64,000 nt of DNA from Caballeronia arvi. Its GTDB lineage: Bacteria; Pseudomonadota; Gammaproteobacteria; Burkholderiales; Burkholderiaceae. Within the stretch, counting starts at the first letter, position 1. Each line of letters opens with the position of its first letter. Below the pieces are notes generated by a model, which saw nothing but the letters and a program-made list of their open reading frames with translations, was not told the DNA's origin and did no database searches. Both the position numbers and the translations under genes were made by a program. The stretch is taken from contig NZ_FCOM02000007.1 of NCBI RefSeq assembly GCF_001544695.2, positions 124,001 through 188,000 of the forward strand. Direction: 5' to 3'. This document shows, piece after piece, positions 1-9,426 of the stretch.

Positions 1-308
1 CCGGACTGGTCGGACTCAAACTCTCGTCGGGTCACTGAAACGCGCATCCGGTGCGCCCGCGCCACCTTACCGTGCGCTGGCGCACCGGGAACGGCATTCG
101 CTCGGGTGTTGCTGCACCGCGTGGTTTTGCGTGGATATAATGATCTGAAGTCGTCAGATTTATCCGATGCCTATGGTTCCGCGTTTTTGTTGTATCGTCG
201 TGGATATAGGAGGCTTCTTTCGGCATCTGGCAAATAGATTGGATTTTCAGCGGGTGAATCGTTCACGAGCAGCGAGCGCCCGCGGCAGGGAGCACCTGGG
301 AGGCGGCA
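1..308. other. Intergenic start of window, no gene seen
   Basis: No open frame here looks like a protein. A TATAAT hexamer at 136-141 could be a -10 element, but no convincing -35 box sits 16-18 bp upstream. A 10-bp direct repeat CGTGGATATA occurs at 130-139 and 199-208. A strong ribosome site (GGGAGG, about 298-303) belongs to the gene that starts at 309. The region probably holds that gene's promoter. Confidence 0.4.
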
Positions 309-935
309 ATGCTTGAGTCACTTTCGCTCGCAGCGGGCCTGTCATGGGCGAGCGGGCTGCGCCTGTACCTCACCGTTTTCATCGCCGGCATGTTCCAGCG
401 CATGGGCGTCGTTCATTTGCCGGATTCCCTCGCGGTGCTCGGTTCGCCCTGGGTGATCGGCGTCGCGGCGGTGCTCGCGATCGTCGAATTTCTCGCCGAC
501 AAGATTCCCGCTGTCGATTCCCTGTGGGACGCCGTTCACACATTCATCCGCATTCCGGCGGGCGCGGTCCTCGCTGCCGGCTCGCTTGGCCACGCCGATC
601 CTGCCATGCTTACCATCGCCGCGCTTGCGGGCGGCACGCTGGCCGGGGCGTCGCATTTCGCGAAGGCGGGCACGCGCGCACTCATCAATCTGTCGCCGGA
701 GCCGGTGTCGAACTGGGCGGCGTCGGCCACTGAGGATGTCGGCGCGCTCGCGGGCATCACGCTCGCACTCTTCGTGCCGTTGCTGTTCCTCGTGCTTCTG
801 CTCGCGTTTCTCGTGCTCGCGGGCTGGGCGCTGCCGCGTCTCGCCCGCGGTGTGCACGGCGGCGTGTCGCGTATGGCCAAGCACATGCTGCCCAACTCGG
901 AGCGGCTGAACCGGCTGCGGAGCAAGCACGATTGA
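309..935 (+). CDS. DUF4126 family integral membrane protein
   Basis: A 208-residue hydrophobic protein of unknown biochemical role that matches the DUF4126 pattern: an N-terminal helix at roughly 5-28, a conserved core around ADKIPAVDSLWD (about 64-75), Gly/Ala-rich helices at about 83-112, and a long Leu/Val-rich C-terminal helix at about 147-175. The ATG follows a GGGAGG ribosome site. Its stop codon overlaps the TTG start of the next gene by 4 bp, so the two are probably translationally coupled. Family assignment is from recall of the conserved core; inner-membrane location is inferred from hydrophobicity. Confidence 0.8.
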   Translation: MLESLSLAAGLSWASGLRLYLTVFIAGMFQRMGVVHLPDSLAVLGSPWVIGVAAVLAIVEFLADKIPAVDSLWDAVHTFIRIPAGAVLAAGSLGHADPAMLTIAALAGGTLAGASHFAKAGTRALINLSPEPVSNWAASATEDVGALAGITLALFVPLLFLVLLLAFLVLAGWALPRLARGVHGGVSRMAKHMLPNSERLNRLRSKHD

Positions 936-3523
936 GCACCGCAATCAGGAACGATCAGGCTGCACGCAAGGCAGGTCATTCGCATCCGACCATCAAGCTC
1001 GGTCTAACGCAGACGGTGCGCCAGGCATGGCGCATGACGGCGCGCGACTGGCGCGCGGGCGAACTCACGATGCTGCTGCTCGCGCTCGTGCTGGCGGTCG
1101 CGGCGCTGTCGAGCGTCGGCTTTCTCGCCGATCGCATGCGCCAGGGTCTCGCGCGCGACGGCCGCCAGATGATCGCTGCCGATTTCGTCGTGCGCGCCGA
1201 TCATCCCGTCGATCCGATCTTCGCGAGCGAAGCCAAAGCGCTCGGCCTAAACACCGCCGGCACCACGATTTTCCCCAGCATGATCAGTTCGACGTCCGCG
1301 CAGCCGGCCTCGCGGCTCGCGGCGATCAAGGGCGTGACGCCGGGTTATCCGTTGCGCGGCGCGCTGCGCATCGCGCCGGCGCCCGATGCCGCCGATGCAC
1401 CCGTTCACGGCATTCCCGCGCCCGGCACGGTCTGGGTCGATGCGGCCTTGCTCGACGCACTGAAAACGAAGGTCGGCGGCACGGTCAAAGTCGGCACGCG
1501 CACGTTCACGGTGGCCGGCGTCATCACGCGCGAGCTGGATCGCGGCTTCTCGTTCGTCAACTTTTCGCCGCGCCTCATGATGCGCGCCGACGAGATCGCG
1601 GGCACGGGCCTCGTCGGTTACGGGAGCCGCGTCACCTATCGGCTGCTCGTTGCGGGTCCGGACGGGCAGGTCGAGCAGTTCGCCAAATTCGCGCGCGAGA
1701 AAGCCGATGGCGGCAAGCTGCGTGGCGTCGCGCTGGAGTCGTTGTCGGACGGCCAGCCGCAGGTGCGTCAGACGATCGACCGCGCGAGCCACTTCCTGAC
1801 GCTCGTGTCGCTCCTGACCGCGCTGCTCGCCGCGGTCGCGATCGCGATGGCCGCGCATCGTTTCGCGCGCCGGCATCTCGACGGCTGCGCCGCGATGCGC
1901 TGTCTCGGCGTGAGCCAGCGCACGCTGCGCGCGCTCTTTCTGAACGAATTCCTCGCGATCGGCCTGATCGGCAGCGTGGCGGGCGTCGTGCTCGGCTTCG
2001 GCGGCCATCTGGTACTGCTGAGCTGGCTCGGCTCGCTCGTCGATGTCGAATTGCCGCAGCCGAGCGTCTGGCCCGCGCTGCAGGGCATTGCGATGGGTCT
2101 CGTGCTGCTGCTCGGGTTTGCGCTACCCCCGCTTCTGCCTATCACGCGCGTGCCGCCGGTCCACGTGATCCGGCGCGAGCTAGGCGACGCACAGCGCGTC
2201 GCGCACGCGGCTTACGGCGTCGGCGTGCTGCTGTTCGCGGCGCTTTTGATCGTCGCGGCGGGCGAGCTGAAGCTGGGCGGCATCGTCGCGGGCGGCTTCG
2301 CGGCGGGGCTGCTCGTGTTCGGTGTGATCGCGCGCGCGGCGCTCTGGGCGGCGGCGCGCTTCGTGCGGCGCGAGCGAAGCCGCGCGGGCGTCGGCTGGCG
2401 TTATGCGCTCGCGTCGCTGGAACGCAGGAGCGGATCGAGCGCGTTGCAGATCACCGCGCTCGGCATCGGGCTGATGTGTCTTCTGCTCATCGGCATGACG
2501 CGCAACGATCTCATCAAGGGCTGGCGCGACGCGACGCCGCCCGACGCGCCGAATCAGTTTCTCATCGACATTCAGCCGGACCAGCGGCAGGGTGTGCTCG
2601 ACTATCTGCACACGCACGGCCAGCCCGACGCCTCGCTTTCGCCGATGGTCCGTGCGCGGCTCGTGTCCATCAACGGCAAGCCGGTGAATCCGCAGGACTA
2701 CGACAAGGCCGATGCGAAGCGCCTCGTCGACCGCGAGTTCAACCTGTCCTATACCACCGAGCTGCCGGGCGACAACCGCGTGACGCAGGGCGCGTGGTTC
2801 GGCAAGGACACGAAGCCGCAGGTGTCGATCGAAGAGGGCATCGCGAAGACGATCCGCGTGAAAATGGGCGACACGCTGCGGTTCGATATCGCCGGGCTGC
2901 CGGTCGAAGCGCCGGTGACGAGCGTGCGCAAGGTCGACTGGAATTCGTTCAAGGTCAATTTCTTCGTGCTGCTGCCGCCCGAGGCGCTCGCCGATCTTCC
3001 CGCGACCTTCATCACGAGCTTTCATCTGCCGATGCAAGAGCAGCGCGTGATCGACGGCCTGGTGGCGCGCTATCCGAACGTCACGGCCATCGATATCGCG
3101 CCGATTCTCGCGCAGATCCATCGCACGCTGGCGCAGGTGATCGGCGCGGTGCAGTTCCTGTTCCTCTTCACGCTCGCGGCGGGCGTGCTCGTGCTCTACG
3201 CGGCGCTCGCCGGCACGCGCGACGAACGCGTGCGCGAGTCGGCGCTGCTGCGCGCGTTGGGCGCGTCGCACCAGCAGGTGCGCTCGGTGCAGGTGGCCGA
3301 GTTCGTCGCCGTCGGCGCGCTCTCGGGCCTGATGGCGGCGATCGGCGCGCAGGCTATCGGCTACGTGCTCGCGGCGCGCGTGTTCGAGTTCCATATCGAT
3401 TTCAATCCGTGGCTCGTGCCCACGGGCATCGTGGCGGGCGTCGCGTGCGCGGGCGTCGGCGGCTGGCTGAGCCTGCGGCGCGTGCTGGCGCGTCCGGCGC
3501 TGCAGTCCTTGCGCGATGCGTAA
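932..3523 (+). CDS. FtsX/MacB-type ABC transporter permease (YbbP-like)
   Basis: A large (863 aa) permease with the FtsX layout duplicated. A first transmembrane helix at about 45-67 is followed by a periplasmic domain, a group of helices at about 285-410, further central helices, a second periplasmic domain, and a C-terminal FtsX domain (about 735-860) containing the typical ESALLRALGAS stretch. The TTG start overlaps the DUF4126 stop (TTGA). YbbP-type permeases normally pair with an ATPase (YbbA); no ATPase gene lies next to this one, so any partner is encoded elsewhere. Related proteins export lipids, lipoproteins or toxic compounds, but the substrate cannot be told from sequence. Confidence 0.85.
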   Translation: MSTAIRNDQAARKAGHSHPTIKLGLTQTVRQAWRMTARDWRAGELTMLLLALVLAVAALSSVGFLADRMRQGLARDGRQMIAADFVVRADHPVDPIFASEAKALGLNTAGTTIFPSMISSTSAQPASRLAAIKGVTPGYPLRGALRIAPAPDAADAPVHGIPAPGTVWVDAALLDALKTKVGGTVKVGTRTFTVAGVITRELDRGFSFVNFSPRLMMRADEIAGTGLVGYGSRVTYRLLVAGPDGQVEQFAKFAREKADGGKLRGVALESLSDGQPQVRQTIDRASHFLTLVSLLTALLAAVAIAMAAHRFARRHLDGCAAMRCLGVSQRTLRALFLNEFLAIGLIGSVAGVVLGFGGHLVLLSWLGSLVDVELPQPSVWPALQGIAMGLVLLLGFALPPLLPITRVPPVHVIRRELGDAQRVAHAAYGVGVLLFAALLIVAAGELKLGGIVAGGFAAGLLVFGVIARAALWAAARFVRRERSRAGVGWRYALASLERRSGSSALQITALGIGLMCLLLIGMTRNDLIKGWRDATPPDAPNQFLIDIQPDQRQGVLDYLHTHGQPDASLSPMVRARLVSINGKPVNPQDYDKADAKRLVDREFNLSYTTELPGDNRVTQGAWFGKDTKPQVSIEEGIAKTIRVKMGDTLRFDIAGLPVEAPVTSVRKVDWNSFKVNFFVLLPPEALADLPATFITSFHLPMQEQRVIDGLVARYPNVTAIDIAPILAQIHRTLAQVIGAVQFLFLFTLAAGVLVLYAALAGTRDERVRESALLRALGASHQQVRSVQVAEFVAVGALSGLMAAIGAQAIGYVLAARVFEFHIDFNPWLVPTGIVAGVACAGVGGWLSLRRVLARPALQSLRDA

Positions 3524-3540
3524 CTTTTCCCGAACAAGCA

Positions 3541-3948
3541 ATGACCGAAGAAACTGGACAGAGCCAGCAGCCGACCGCTTTCGAGCTGATCGGCGGCGAG
3601 GCGCGCGTGCGTGCGCTCGTCGACCGCTTTTATGACCTGATGGATCTGGAGCCCGAGTTCGCGGGCATCCGCGCGCTGCATCCGCCGACGCTCGACAATT
3701 CCCGCGATAAAACCTTCTGGTTCCTGTGCGGCTGGATGGGCGGGCCGGATCATTACATCGACCGCTTCGGGCATCCGCGTTTGCGGGCGCGGCATCTCCC
3801 GTTTTCGATTGCATCGGACGAGCGCGATCAATGGCTGCGCTGCATGGCCTGGGCGATGGAGGACATCGGCGTCGACGAAGCCTTGCGCGAGCGCCTGCTG
3901 ACCTCGTTCTTCGACACGGCGGACTGGATGCGCAACCGTCCCGGTTGA
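3541..3948 (+). CDS. Group II truncated hemoglobin
   Basis: A 135-residue globin of the short 2-on-2 class. Family signatures are visible: a Phe-Tyr pair in helix B (about 30-31), the Trp-rich stretch FWFLCGWMGGP (about 59-69), and YIDRFGHP followed by RHLPF, in which His85 is the likely proximal heme ligand. Group II truncated hemoglobins bind O2 and react with NO or peroxide; the exact role is not predictable. The ATG at 3541 was chosen because the globin fold starts there; the same frame is open upstream only as a shadow of the permease gene. It lies 17 bp downstream of that gene. Confidence 0.88.
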   Translation: MTEETGQSQQPTAFELIGGEARVRALVDRFYDLMDLEPEFAGIRALHPPTLDNSRDKTFWFLCGWMGGPDHYIDRFGHPRLRARHLPFSIASDERDQWLRCMAWAMEDIGVDEALRERLLTSFFDTADWMRNRPG

Positions 3949-4029
3949 TTCGCGCCGATGTGTACCGGTTCAGGCGCGGCGCGCGTGGGGCATCATCGGC
4001 TTTTCGCATCATCGCAAGGAAAGACGGAC

Positions 4030-4761
4030 ATGAGCACACGCGCACTCTTTCGCGAAGACGCCTATCTGACGCGCTGCGACGCGACGGTGACGGCCATCGA
4101 CGAGCAGGGCATTCATCTCGACCGGACCGTGTTCTATCCGCTCGGCGGCGGACAGGCCGGCGACGCCGGCACGCTGACGCTCGCGGATGGCACGGTCATC
4201 GGCATCGCCGATACGCGCAAGGCGAAGTTCGAAGGCGCAACGCCGGATGACGCCGTGCACGTCCCCGCGCCGGGTCAGGACGATGCGCTGGCCCGCATCA
4301 AGCCCGGTGACACGGTGAAGGCGGAAATCGACTGGACGCGGCGTCATCGGCATATGCGGCTGCATACGGCGAGCCATCTGATCTGCGCGGTGCTCCCGTA
4401 TCCGGTCGACGGCTGCAGCATCACGAGCGATTACGCGCGCCTCGATCTCGCGACGGTCGAGCCGATCGAGCGCGAAACGGTCGAAGCGAAGCTGAACGCG
4501 TTGATCGGCGGCTCGCACGACGTGCACACCGAATGGATCACCGACGACGAAATGGCCGCGCGCCCCGAACTCGTGCGCACGATGAGCGTGAAGCCGCCGA
4601 TGGGCCTCGGGCGCGTGCGCCTGTTGCGTATCGAGAACGTCGATCTGCAGCCGTGCGGCGGCACGCACGTGCGCAATACAGGTGAAATCGGCGCGCTGCG
4701 CATCGCGAAGCTGGAAAAGAAGAGCGCGCGTACACGCCGGCTCGTGCTGGAACTCGCGTGA
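4030..4761 (+). CDS. Alanyl-tRNA editing protein (AlaX family)
   Basis: A free-standing homologue of the AlaRS editing domain that hydrolyses mischarged Ser- or Gly-tRNA(Ala). The 243 residues contain the PLGGGQ motif (37-42) and the four zinc ligands expected for this family: His112 and His116 in HTASH, and Cys209 and His213 in CGGTH. Start ATG 4030 is supported by an AAGGAAAG ribosome site; an earlier in-frame start at 3958 lacks one and adds non-conserved residues. The stop overlaps the GTG start of the DUF924 gene by 4 bp. Confidence 0.88.
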   Translation: MSTRALFREDAYLTRCDATVTAIDEQGIHLDRTVFYPLGGGQAGDAGTLTLADGTVIGIADTRKAKFEGATPDDAVHVPAPGQDDALARIKPGDTVKAEIDWTRRHRHMRLHTASHLICAVLPYPVDGCSITSDYARLDLATVEPIERETVEAKLNALIGGSHDVHTEWITDDEMAARPELVRTMSVKPPMGLGRVRLLRIENVDLQPCGGTHVRNTGEIGALRIAKLEKKSARTRRLVLELA

Positions 4762-5345
4762 CGGCGTTCGATCCGCGCGCGCAGGCGCTGCTCGACTTCT
4801 GGTTCGGCACACCCGGCTCGCTGGAATACGGGATCGAGCGCAAGCTCTGGTGGAAGAAGAAACGTGCTTTCGACGGGATGCTCGCCGAGCGTTTCGGCGC
4901 ATTGCTCGAAGAAGCGCACGCGGGCGGATTGCGGGCGTGGGAAGAAACGCCGCTCGGTACGCTCGCGCTGATCGTGTTGCTGGATCAGTTCTCTCGCAAC
5001 TGCTATCGGAACACGCCGCGCGCCTTCGCGGGCGATGCGCGTGCGCTCGAATTGGCTCGCAAGCTGGTGGAAAGCGGCGACGATCTGGGCTTGCCGGGCG
5101 CGTACCATCGCGCGTTCGCGTATATGCCGTTCGAGCACGATGAAACGCGCGGGAGCCAACGCGAGGCGCTTCGATTATTCGGAAAACTGAAGGAAGAGAC
5201 GGGCGTGTCGAGTTTCTACGAATCGGCGGTGGAGCATGCCGAAGTCATCGAACGCTTCGGGCGCTTTCCGCATCGCAACCGGATACTTGGACGTGCGATG
5301 TTGCCCGATGAAGATGCGTGGCTTGCTGAGCACGGCGGGTTTTAG
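4758..5345 (+). CDS. DUF924 family protein
   Basis: A 195-residue soluble protein matching DUF924, an all-helical TPR-like family without an established function. Recognisable landmarks are the FWFGTPG opening near the N-terminus, the central LLDQFSRNCYR segment (conserved LDQFPRN-type motif) and the AFAYMPFEH segment. The GTG start overlaps the stop of the AlaX gene (GTGA), suggesting co-translation. No catalytic residues can be assigned. The gene ends a five-gene plus-strand run. Confidence 0.85.
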   Translation: MTAFDPRAQALLDFWFGTPGSLEYGIERKLWWKKKRAFDGMLAERFGALLEEAHAGGLRAWEETPLGTLALIVLLDQFSRNCYRNTPRAFAGDARALELARKLVESGDDLGLPGAYHRAFAYMPFEHDETRGSQREALRLFGKLKEETGVSSFYESAVEHAEVIERFGRFPHRNRILGRAMLPDEDAWLAEHGGF

Positions 5346-5455
5346 GTGCGCGCTCTGCGTACCAGCGGATTAGAATCGATGTTTCCGCGAGGCGCGTAGA
5401 GCCGGCCGATACGCCGGCTCCAGTCCTCACAGTATCCGCAATATCCGCCGTCGTT

Positions 5456-6344
5456 ATGACTGACTTCAGCAACATTACCTTAGTTTCCGTGACGGGATTG
5501 AACGACGCTCAGGGGGCGGCGTTCGCGCTCGAATGGTCCCGCCGGCAAATGCCAGGCGCGTCCGCTTTGCTCCGGAGCCCGCAACCGCCCGGCGATCTCC
5601 CGCCGAATATCCGCCATCGTGCGATCGCTCCGCTGATTACCACGAATACAGCTGGTTCATGCTGTTCGCGCTGTGGCGATTCATCGAAACGGAATACGCG
5701 CTCATCGTTCAGGACGATGGCTGGATTCTCGACATCGGCAATTGGAGCGATGAATTCCTGAGCTACGACTACATCGGCGCGCCGATCATCTCGCGCGGGT
5801 CGATACACCGGAGGCCATCGCGTGGATGCGCGACTTCAGCTGGTGCGATCGCCTGAACGAGCCCGACACGATCGTGCGGCCGGTGCTCAACGGCGGATTC
5901 AGCTTGCGCAGCCGGCGCCTGCTTCGGGCGCTGATCGATCAACCTCAGATCAGGGTAGAGATTCCGCCACCCGAGGTCAGGGAGACCGAGCCGATCCGCA
6001 TGCATTGGTTCAACAACGTGGTCAACGAAGACGTGCAACTCACGGCGGCGCTGCGGCCTCAACTCGAAGCCGTGAGAATACGATACGCACCGCTGCCGCT
6101 ATGCATGCGCTTCGCTCTCGAAGAAGCAGGCCCCGTTCATGCCGGCATGAGTGTCATGCGACTCTTCGGCCTGCACGGCTGGCGGCGGCGTCTCGTCAGC
6201 ATCGACTCGCCCATCGTGCGCTATGGAATCCCACAAAGCGCCATCGACGAAAGTCCGTACGAGCCATCCATCAAGAAGTTGCTCGAGCATTACGGATACG
6301 GCGTTCAGGTTGCACCCAAGCATCTGGACGTGCCGCTTCGCTAA
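5456..6344 (+). pseudogene. DUF5672 family gene, broken by two frameshifts
   Basis: Three successive plus frames together encode one DUF5672-like protein colinear with the intact neighbour at 6425. The first frame gives the N-terminus (MTDFSNITLVSVTGLNDAQG), the second gives HEYSWFMLFALWR through DYIGAP, and the third gives DFSWCDRLNEPDT to the end. Aligning DNA with the intact copy shows one missing nucleotide near 5635-5645 and another near 5791-5805; restoring both gives a continuous reading frame of about 296 codons. The rest is well preserved, so either inactivation is recent or both gaps are sequencing errors. DUF5672 proteins are thought to resemble GT-A glycosyltransferases; that is family knowledge, not shown here. 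Confidence 0.8.
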
Positions 6345-6424
6345 CGAGGCACGGCGGATTCTGAGATGAAGTCTGGTGTTGGCACGATAAGATCAGAAGA
6401 ATTACCTTACGATCTGCTGCCATC

Positions 6425-7303
6425 ATGCGTGACTTTAGCAACATAACTCTGGTCTCCGTCACCGGTTTGAACGATGCCCAGGGCGCGGCTTTCGCGCTCG
6501 AATTCTCGCGCCGCCAGATGCCTGGCGCTAGCGCGTTGCTCCTCAGTCCCTGCGTTCCGGACTATCTTCCGCCGGAAGTTCGCCATCGAGCCATTGCGCC
6601 AATGAGCTTTAAGGAGTACAGCCTGTTCATGTTGTTCGCGTTGTGGCGAGTGGTCGAAACGGACTATGCGCTCACCATTCAGGATGACGGATGGTTGCTC
6701 GACGCCGCAAACTGGAGCGACGAATTTCTGGAGTACGACTACGTCGGCGCGCCGGTGCAACTTGGACGTGTCGAGAAGCCCGAGGGTATCTACTGGATGA
6801 AAGACTTCAGTTGGTATGCCGAGATCGGAAAGCCCGACACTCGTGTCATTCCCGTACTGAATGGCGGTTTCAGCTTGCGCAGCCGGCGTATGCTTCGCGC
6901 GCTGATCGACCATCCGCAGATTCGGATGGAAATTCCGCCGCCTCAGATCGATGAAGACGGGCCCATCCGCATGAGCTGGTTCAACGATGCGACCCATGAA
7001 GACGTGCAACTCAGCGGCGTGCTGCGCCCGGAACTGGAAGCTGTGGGGTTGCGCTTTCCGCCACTTGAAGTCGCTGCGCGGTTTGCGTTCGAACAGGCGG
7101 CCTTTGGTCATATGGGCGGCGACCCCATGCGCGTTTTCGGCATGCATGGTACCTGGCGCCGGTTGACCAGCATCGATCCGCCGATCGTTCGCTATAACGA
7201 GAAACGAAGCTATCTCGCCGATGACCATCCGTTCGAGCCATCGGTCATCAGGATGCTCGAGCATCGCGGCTATCGGGTCGAGTTCGTGCCCGAGTCGGCC
7301 TGA
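6425..7303 (+). CDS. DUF5672 family protein (putative glycosyltransferase-like)
   Basis: An intact 292-residue protein, the second member of a tandem pair. Conserved blocks are TLVSVTG near the N-terminus, QDDGW (a DxD-like acidic motif, about 86-90) followed by EYDYVGAP (about 102-109), NGGFSLRSR (about 142-150), and HEDVQLSG (about 188-195). The arrangement QDDG...YDYVGAPW/V...NGGFSLRS is typical of DUF5672, whose members occur in surface polysaccharide loci and are suspected nucleotide-sugar transferases. No polysaccharide genes flank this pair, so substrate is unknown. No signal peptide or membrane segment is seen. Confidence 0.8.
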   Translation: MRDFSNITLVSVTGLNDAQGAAFALEFSRRQMPGASALLLSPCVPDYLPPEVRHRAIAPMSFKEYSLFMLFALWRVVETDYALTIQDDGWLLDAANWSDEFLEYDYVGAPVQLGRVEKPEGIYWMKDFSWYAEIGKPDTRVIPVLNGGFSLRSRRMLRALIDHPQIRMEIPPPQIDEDGPIRMSWFNDATHEDVQLSGVLRPELEAVGLRFPPLEVAARFAFEQAAFGHMGGDPMRVFGMHGTWRRLTSIDPPIVRYNEKRSYLADDHPFEPSVIRMLEHRGYRVEFVPESA

Positions 7304-7359
7304 CAGACGTCACGCCGCGATATGGCTGGCCGGGCGCGGCATCGCGATCCGGGTTCGTT

Positions 7360-8106
7360 TCACCGCCCGCCGGTCACATCCACAATCGCGCCCGTCACAT
7401 ACGACGACGCATCCGACAGGAGCCACACGATCGACTCGCCCACTTCGTCCGCCGTGCCCGGCCGACCGATTGGCGTCTGCACGCCGAGCACCTGCGCGCG
7501 GTCGGGCTTGCCGCCGCTTGCATGGATATCGGTTTCGATCAGGCCCGGCCGGATTGCATTGACGCGCACGCCTTCGCGGCCGAGCTCCTTCGCGAGTCCG
7601 AGCGTCAACGTATCTATCGCGCCCTTGGAGCCTGCATAGTCGACATACTCGCCGGGGCCACCCAGCCGCGCCGCCGCCGACGACACGTTCACGAGCGATC
7701 CACCCCTGCCGCCGCGCGATGTCGACATGCGTCGCGCCGCTTCACGCGCGCACAGATACGCGCCGAGCACGTTGATGTCGAAGATGCGCTTCATCCGCGC
7801 GATGTCCATGTCCGCGAGCATCGAGCCGGGCGCGACGATGCCCGCGTTGTTGACGACGCCATCGATCTTGCCGAAGGCTCTTTCGGTTGCGTCGAACATC
7901 GCGATGATCGCGGCTTCGTCGGCGACGTCACAGGCGATGGCGATCGCCTTGCCGCCCGCGGCTTGCACGGCGGCGACGGTTGCATCGGCGGCGGCCGCGT
8001 TCGACGCATAGTTCACGCCGACGGACCAGCCGCGCGCGCCCGCCAGCACCGCAGCCGAGCGGCCGATGCCGCGGCTGCCGCCCGTAATCAGGATCACCTT
8101 CGACAT
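7360..8106 (-). CDS. SDR family NAD(P)-dependent oxidoreductase
   Basis: A 248-residue classical short-chain dehydrogenase. The cofactor motif TGGSRGIG is at 8-15, the NNAG motif at 86-89, and the catalytic triad is Ser143, Tyr157 and Lys161 (YAGSK). The Asn-Tyr-Ala-Ser after the second beta strand (about 32-35) resembles NADP-preferring members related to FabG and glucose dehydrogenase. Substrate is unknown. It is the last gene of a minus-strand TetR-LOG-SDR group, 13 bp after the LOG gene, and converges with the DUF5672 gene. Confidence 0.9.
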   Translation of the reverse strand: MSKVILITGGSRGIGRSAAVLAGARGWSVGVNYASNAAAADATVAAVQAAGGKAIAIACDVADEAAIIAMFDATERAFGKIDGVVNNAGIVAPGSMLADMDIARMKRIFDINVLGAYLCAREAARRMSTSRGGRGGSLVNVSSAAARLGGPGEYVDYAGSKGAIDTLTLGLAKELGREGVRVNAIRPGLIETDIHASGGKPDRAQVLGVQTPIGRPGTADEVGESIVWLLSDASSYVTGAIVDVTGGR

Positions 8107-8119
8107 GCGCTCTCGCTCC

Positions 8120-8704
8120 TCAGACGACGTTGCGGTTCGTTGCCCACTTGTCGTTCGCGGGCGGGATATAGGCCTTCAGTCTGGCGATCATCGCATCGGG
8201 TTCGGCCGCGACCTGAATCATGTCGAGCAGCGGCGCGCGCATGAAGCCTTCCTCGACCGTGTGGCGCAGCATCGCCATGAGCGGATCGAAGTAGCCGTTC
8301 ACATCGAGCAGACCGACCGGCTTCTGGTGATAGCCGAGCTGCGCCCACGTGTAGACCTCGAAAAACTCCTCGAACGTGCCGACGCCGCCGGGCATCGCGA
8401 CGAACGCATCCGAGAGATCGGCCATCATCTTCTTGCGCTCGTGCATGTCGGGCACGACGTGCAGTTCGGTGAGATCGGTGTGGCCGACTTCCTTCGCGAC
8501 CAGCAATTCGGGAATGACACCGACCGCGCGCCCGCCCGCGGCGAGCACTTCATCGGCGATCAGACCCATCAGACCGACGCGCCCGCCGCCATAGACGAGC
8601 GCGAGATTGTTTTCGACGAGCGCGCGGCCGAACGCCCTGGCCGCTTCCGCATAGACGGGACGGGCTCCGGTCGCGGAGCCGCAATAGACACAGACTGCTT
8701 TCAT
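8120..8704 (-). CDS. LOG family protein (Rossmann-fold nucleotide phosphoribohydrolase)
   Basis: A 194-residue member of the TIGR00730/LOG family, enzymes that cleave nucleoside 5'-monophosphates (cytokinin ribotides in plants and some bacteria; AMP in others) to base and ribose phosphate. The signature PGGVGTFEE occupies 105-113, with the conserved HERK segment at 88-91 and a glycine-rich GGGRVGLMG loop at 39-47. It starts 2 bp after the TetR gene stop and is followed 13 bp later by the SDR. The true substrate in this organism is not shown by sequence. Confidence 0.9.
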   Translation of the reverse strand: MKAVCVYCGSATGARPVYAEAARAFGRALVENNLALVYGGGRVGLMGLIADEVLAAGGRAVGVIPELLVAKEVGHTDLTELHVVPDMHERKKMMADLSDAFVAMPGGVGTFEEFFEVYTWAQLGYHQKPVGLLDVNGYFDPLMAMLRHTVEEGFMRAPLLDMIQVAAEPDAMIARLKAYIPPANDKWATNRNVV

Positions 8705-8706
8705 GC

Positions 8707-9426
8707 TCAGGAATCCTTCGATGGTTCTGACTTGTCCTCGCGCGGCGGCAGGAAGTCCGCATATTCGCGCTTCGGCAGCTTACCGGAAACGAGGTCGTCG
8801 AAGAGCTGACGCGAACGTCCGCGCAGATACGGCGCCATGATCGAGATGATATGCAGGCTCGCCTGATGCAGCTCGGTGCGGATCGCTTCCTGATCGTTGT
8901 ACTTGCGCGGATTCATCACGTACTGATACGAGAGCCAGTACGTCGCGATCACACCCATGTTCGTCGCGACCACGTTGATCTCTTCCGGCGTCGCGACCAT
9001 TTCGCCATCGGCGACGAGCGCCTCGCACAACTGGCTCGCGAAATGCACCTTGTGCGTGATGATCTGCTTGAAGTGCGTTTCCAAAGTGCGGTTGCGCGCG
9101 AGCAGATCGTTCAGGTCGCGATAGAGAAAGCGGTACGTCCAGAGGAAATCCGCCATGTACTGCAGATACGACCACATCTCGTCGATGGTCGGGCGATGAT
9201 CGTCCGGAAAGCGCAGACGCTTTTGAATCTGCTGCTCGAACTGCGCGAAGATGCTGTTGATGATGTCGTCTTTGTTGCGGAAATGGTAGTACAGGTTGCC
9301 TGGACTGATTTCCATCTCTTCGGCGATCGTCGTCGTGGTGACGTTCGGCTCGCCGATATCGTTGAACAACTTCAGCGACAGCTCGAGTATCCGTTCGCGG
9401 GTGCGGCGGGGTGGTTTGGCTTCCAT
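8707..9426 (-). CDS. TetR/AcrR family transcriptional regulator
   Basis: A 239-residue one-component repressor. The N-terminal helix-turn-helix covers about residues 10-55, with TTTTIAEEMEISPGNLYYHF as the typical TetR recognition region; the rest is a helical ligand-binding domain rich in aromatics. The frame is open further upstream, with ATGs at 9444 and 9543. The ATG at 9426 (MEAKPPRRTRER) was preferred because it is preceded by AAGG at a suitable distance and starts at the conserved region; 9444 is also possible. It leads the TetR-LOG-SDR group and may regulate it. Confidence 0.85.
   Translation of the reverse strand: MEAKPPRRTRERILELSLKLFNDIGEPNVTTTTIAEEMEISPGNLYYHFRNKDDIINSIFAQFEQQIQKRLRFPDDHRPTIDEMWSYLQYMADFLWTYRFLYRDLNDLLARNRTLETHFKQIITHKVHFASQLCEALVADGEMVATPEEINVVATNMGVIATYWLSYQYVMNPRKYNDQEAIRTELHQASLHIISIMAPYLRGRSRQLFDDLVSGKLPKREYADFLPPREDKSEPSKDS

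Noticed and set aside
1027-3600. Very long plus-strand open frame (about 970 codons) ending in the globin gene
   Set aside because: Only its last 135 codons encode a protein (the globin). The rest is an out-of-frame shadow of the FtsX-type permease gene, rich in Arg and Ala as expected from GC-rich DNA.
5533-5856. Short separate ORF inside the DUF5672 pseudogene
   Set aside because: It is the central segment of the same broken gene, not an independent protein.
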